Source of the DNA: Planctomycetota bacterium
GTDB taxonomy: Bacteria > Planctomycetota > Brocadiia > SM23-32
DNA: 5,046 nt
Assembly: GCA_030604585.1 (NCBI GenBank)
Contig: JAUVVP010000218.1
Coordinates: 1 to 5,046 of the forward strand
Reading direction: 5' to 3'
Positions 4,909 to 5,046 of the stretch are shown one piece after another. Each line of letters begins with the position of its first letter. Position 1 is the first letter of the stretch. The position numbers and the translations under genes were made by a program. A model generated the notes under the pieces. That model saw only the letters and a program-made list of their open reading frames with translations. It did not search any database and had not been told where the DNA came from.

Positions 4909-4930
4909 CCCGAGCGCAGTCGAGGGGCTC
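4909..4930. repeat. Palindromic intergenic repeat, copy 2
   Basis: CCCGAGCGCAGTCGAGGGG (4909-4927), followed by CTC, has the form of a widely scattered palindromic repeat seen between genes in many environmental bacteria (general form CCTGAGC-N-GTCGAAGGG). It shares CCCGAGC and CGAGGGGCTC with the first copy, with two extra bases between those words. Naming it as that wider family is from memory and should be confirmed. Confidence 0.55.
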
Positions 4931-4951
4931 TCCCCGCCACTTACGACAACT

Positions 4952-5002
4952 GGTTACCGCACCATGTGCATTCGCACCCCGAATGTGAGGCCTGACGTAA
5001 CC
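4952..5002. repeat. Nested inverted repeat
   Basis: GGTTAC (4952-4957) pairs with GTAACC (4997-5002). Nested exactly in the centre, CATTCG (4969-4974) pairs with CGAATG (4980-4985) around a 5-nt loop. The two unpaired segments between the stems are 11 nt each, so the whole 51 bp is symmetric. It could be a protein-binding site or an RNA structure, or a coincidence of two short stems. Confidence 0.4.
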
Positions 5003-5046
5003 GCGGTCCGCTGGTGCTGGCGCTTCCTCTGGTCTGTCGTCCCTGC

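Larger units (their letters stand above)
4744..5046. other. Gene-free stretch rich in palindromes
   Basis: I see no supported gene in these 303 bases. A forward frame from 4740 to 4988 exists, but it overlaps the end of the methyltransferase gene, lacks a ribosome binding site and translates the palindromic repeats, giving a proline- and arginine-rich product typical of chance GC-rich frames. The content is two related palindromic repeats and one nested inverted repeat, listed separately. Confidence 0.6.

Noticed and set aside
4740..4988. Forward ORF of 82 codons after the methyltransferase
   Set aside because: Its sequence is mainly the palindromic repeats read as codons; no ribosome binding site and no family.

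Overview
The window is bacterial, GC-rich and compact. Its core is a phage-shock (psp) locus: a PspF-type sigma-54 activator transcribed leftward (869-1918) and a rightward operon (2106-3929) encoding PspA, a two-helix membrane protein with a PspB-like tail, PspB and PspC. A sigma-54 promoter sits in the shared intergenic region. PspF with sigma-54 control of PspA is the diderm arrangement. PspF and PspA align well with the E. coli proteins from memory, but gene order and the extra membrane protein differ from E. coli pspABCDE. I cannot assign a phylum. The GxxExxY gene and the intergenic palindromes are of a kind common in large, repeat-containing environmental genomes.

Layout. Positions 1-177 hold no gene I can support. 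Positions 178-613 hold a GxxExxY-family gene (PD-(D/E)XK-like fold) framed on both sides by three copies of a 7-bp word at 10-bp spacing, in inverted orientation, so it looks like a small cassette. Positions 614-868 hold at most one tiny leftward ORF. Positions 869-1918 are pspF. Positions 1919-2105 are the divergent control region, with the sigma-54 promoter (GG/GC at -24/-12), a candidate pspF promoter and an inverted repeat where a PspF enhancer site would be expected. Positions 2106-3929 are the psp operon: PspA is separated from the next gene by a gap with a hairpin, while the last three genes overlap by 4 nt each and are probably translationally coupled. Positions 3930-4218 hold hairpins that may end the operon and then a good sigma-70-type promoter followed at once by a perfect 9-bp inverted repeat. 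Positions 4219-4743 encode a class I SAM-dependent methyltransferase. Positions 4744-5046 carry no gene but contain two related palindromic repeats and a nested inverted repeat.

How the genes work together. From E. coli, PspA binds and inhibits PspF until membrane stress, sensed through PspB/PspC, draws PspA to the membrane; freed PspF then activates sigma-54 transcription of the operon. All those parts are present, including the PspF loop tryptophan known to contact PspA. The unusual element is the extra gene between pspA and pspB, whose C-terminal helix matches PspB at 18 of 29 positions but whose membrane anchor is different and larger. I did not find a clearly new system; this psp variant and the repeat-framed GxxExxY cassette are the two parts most worth attention.
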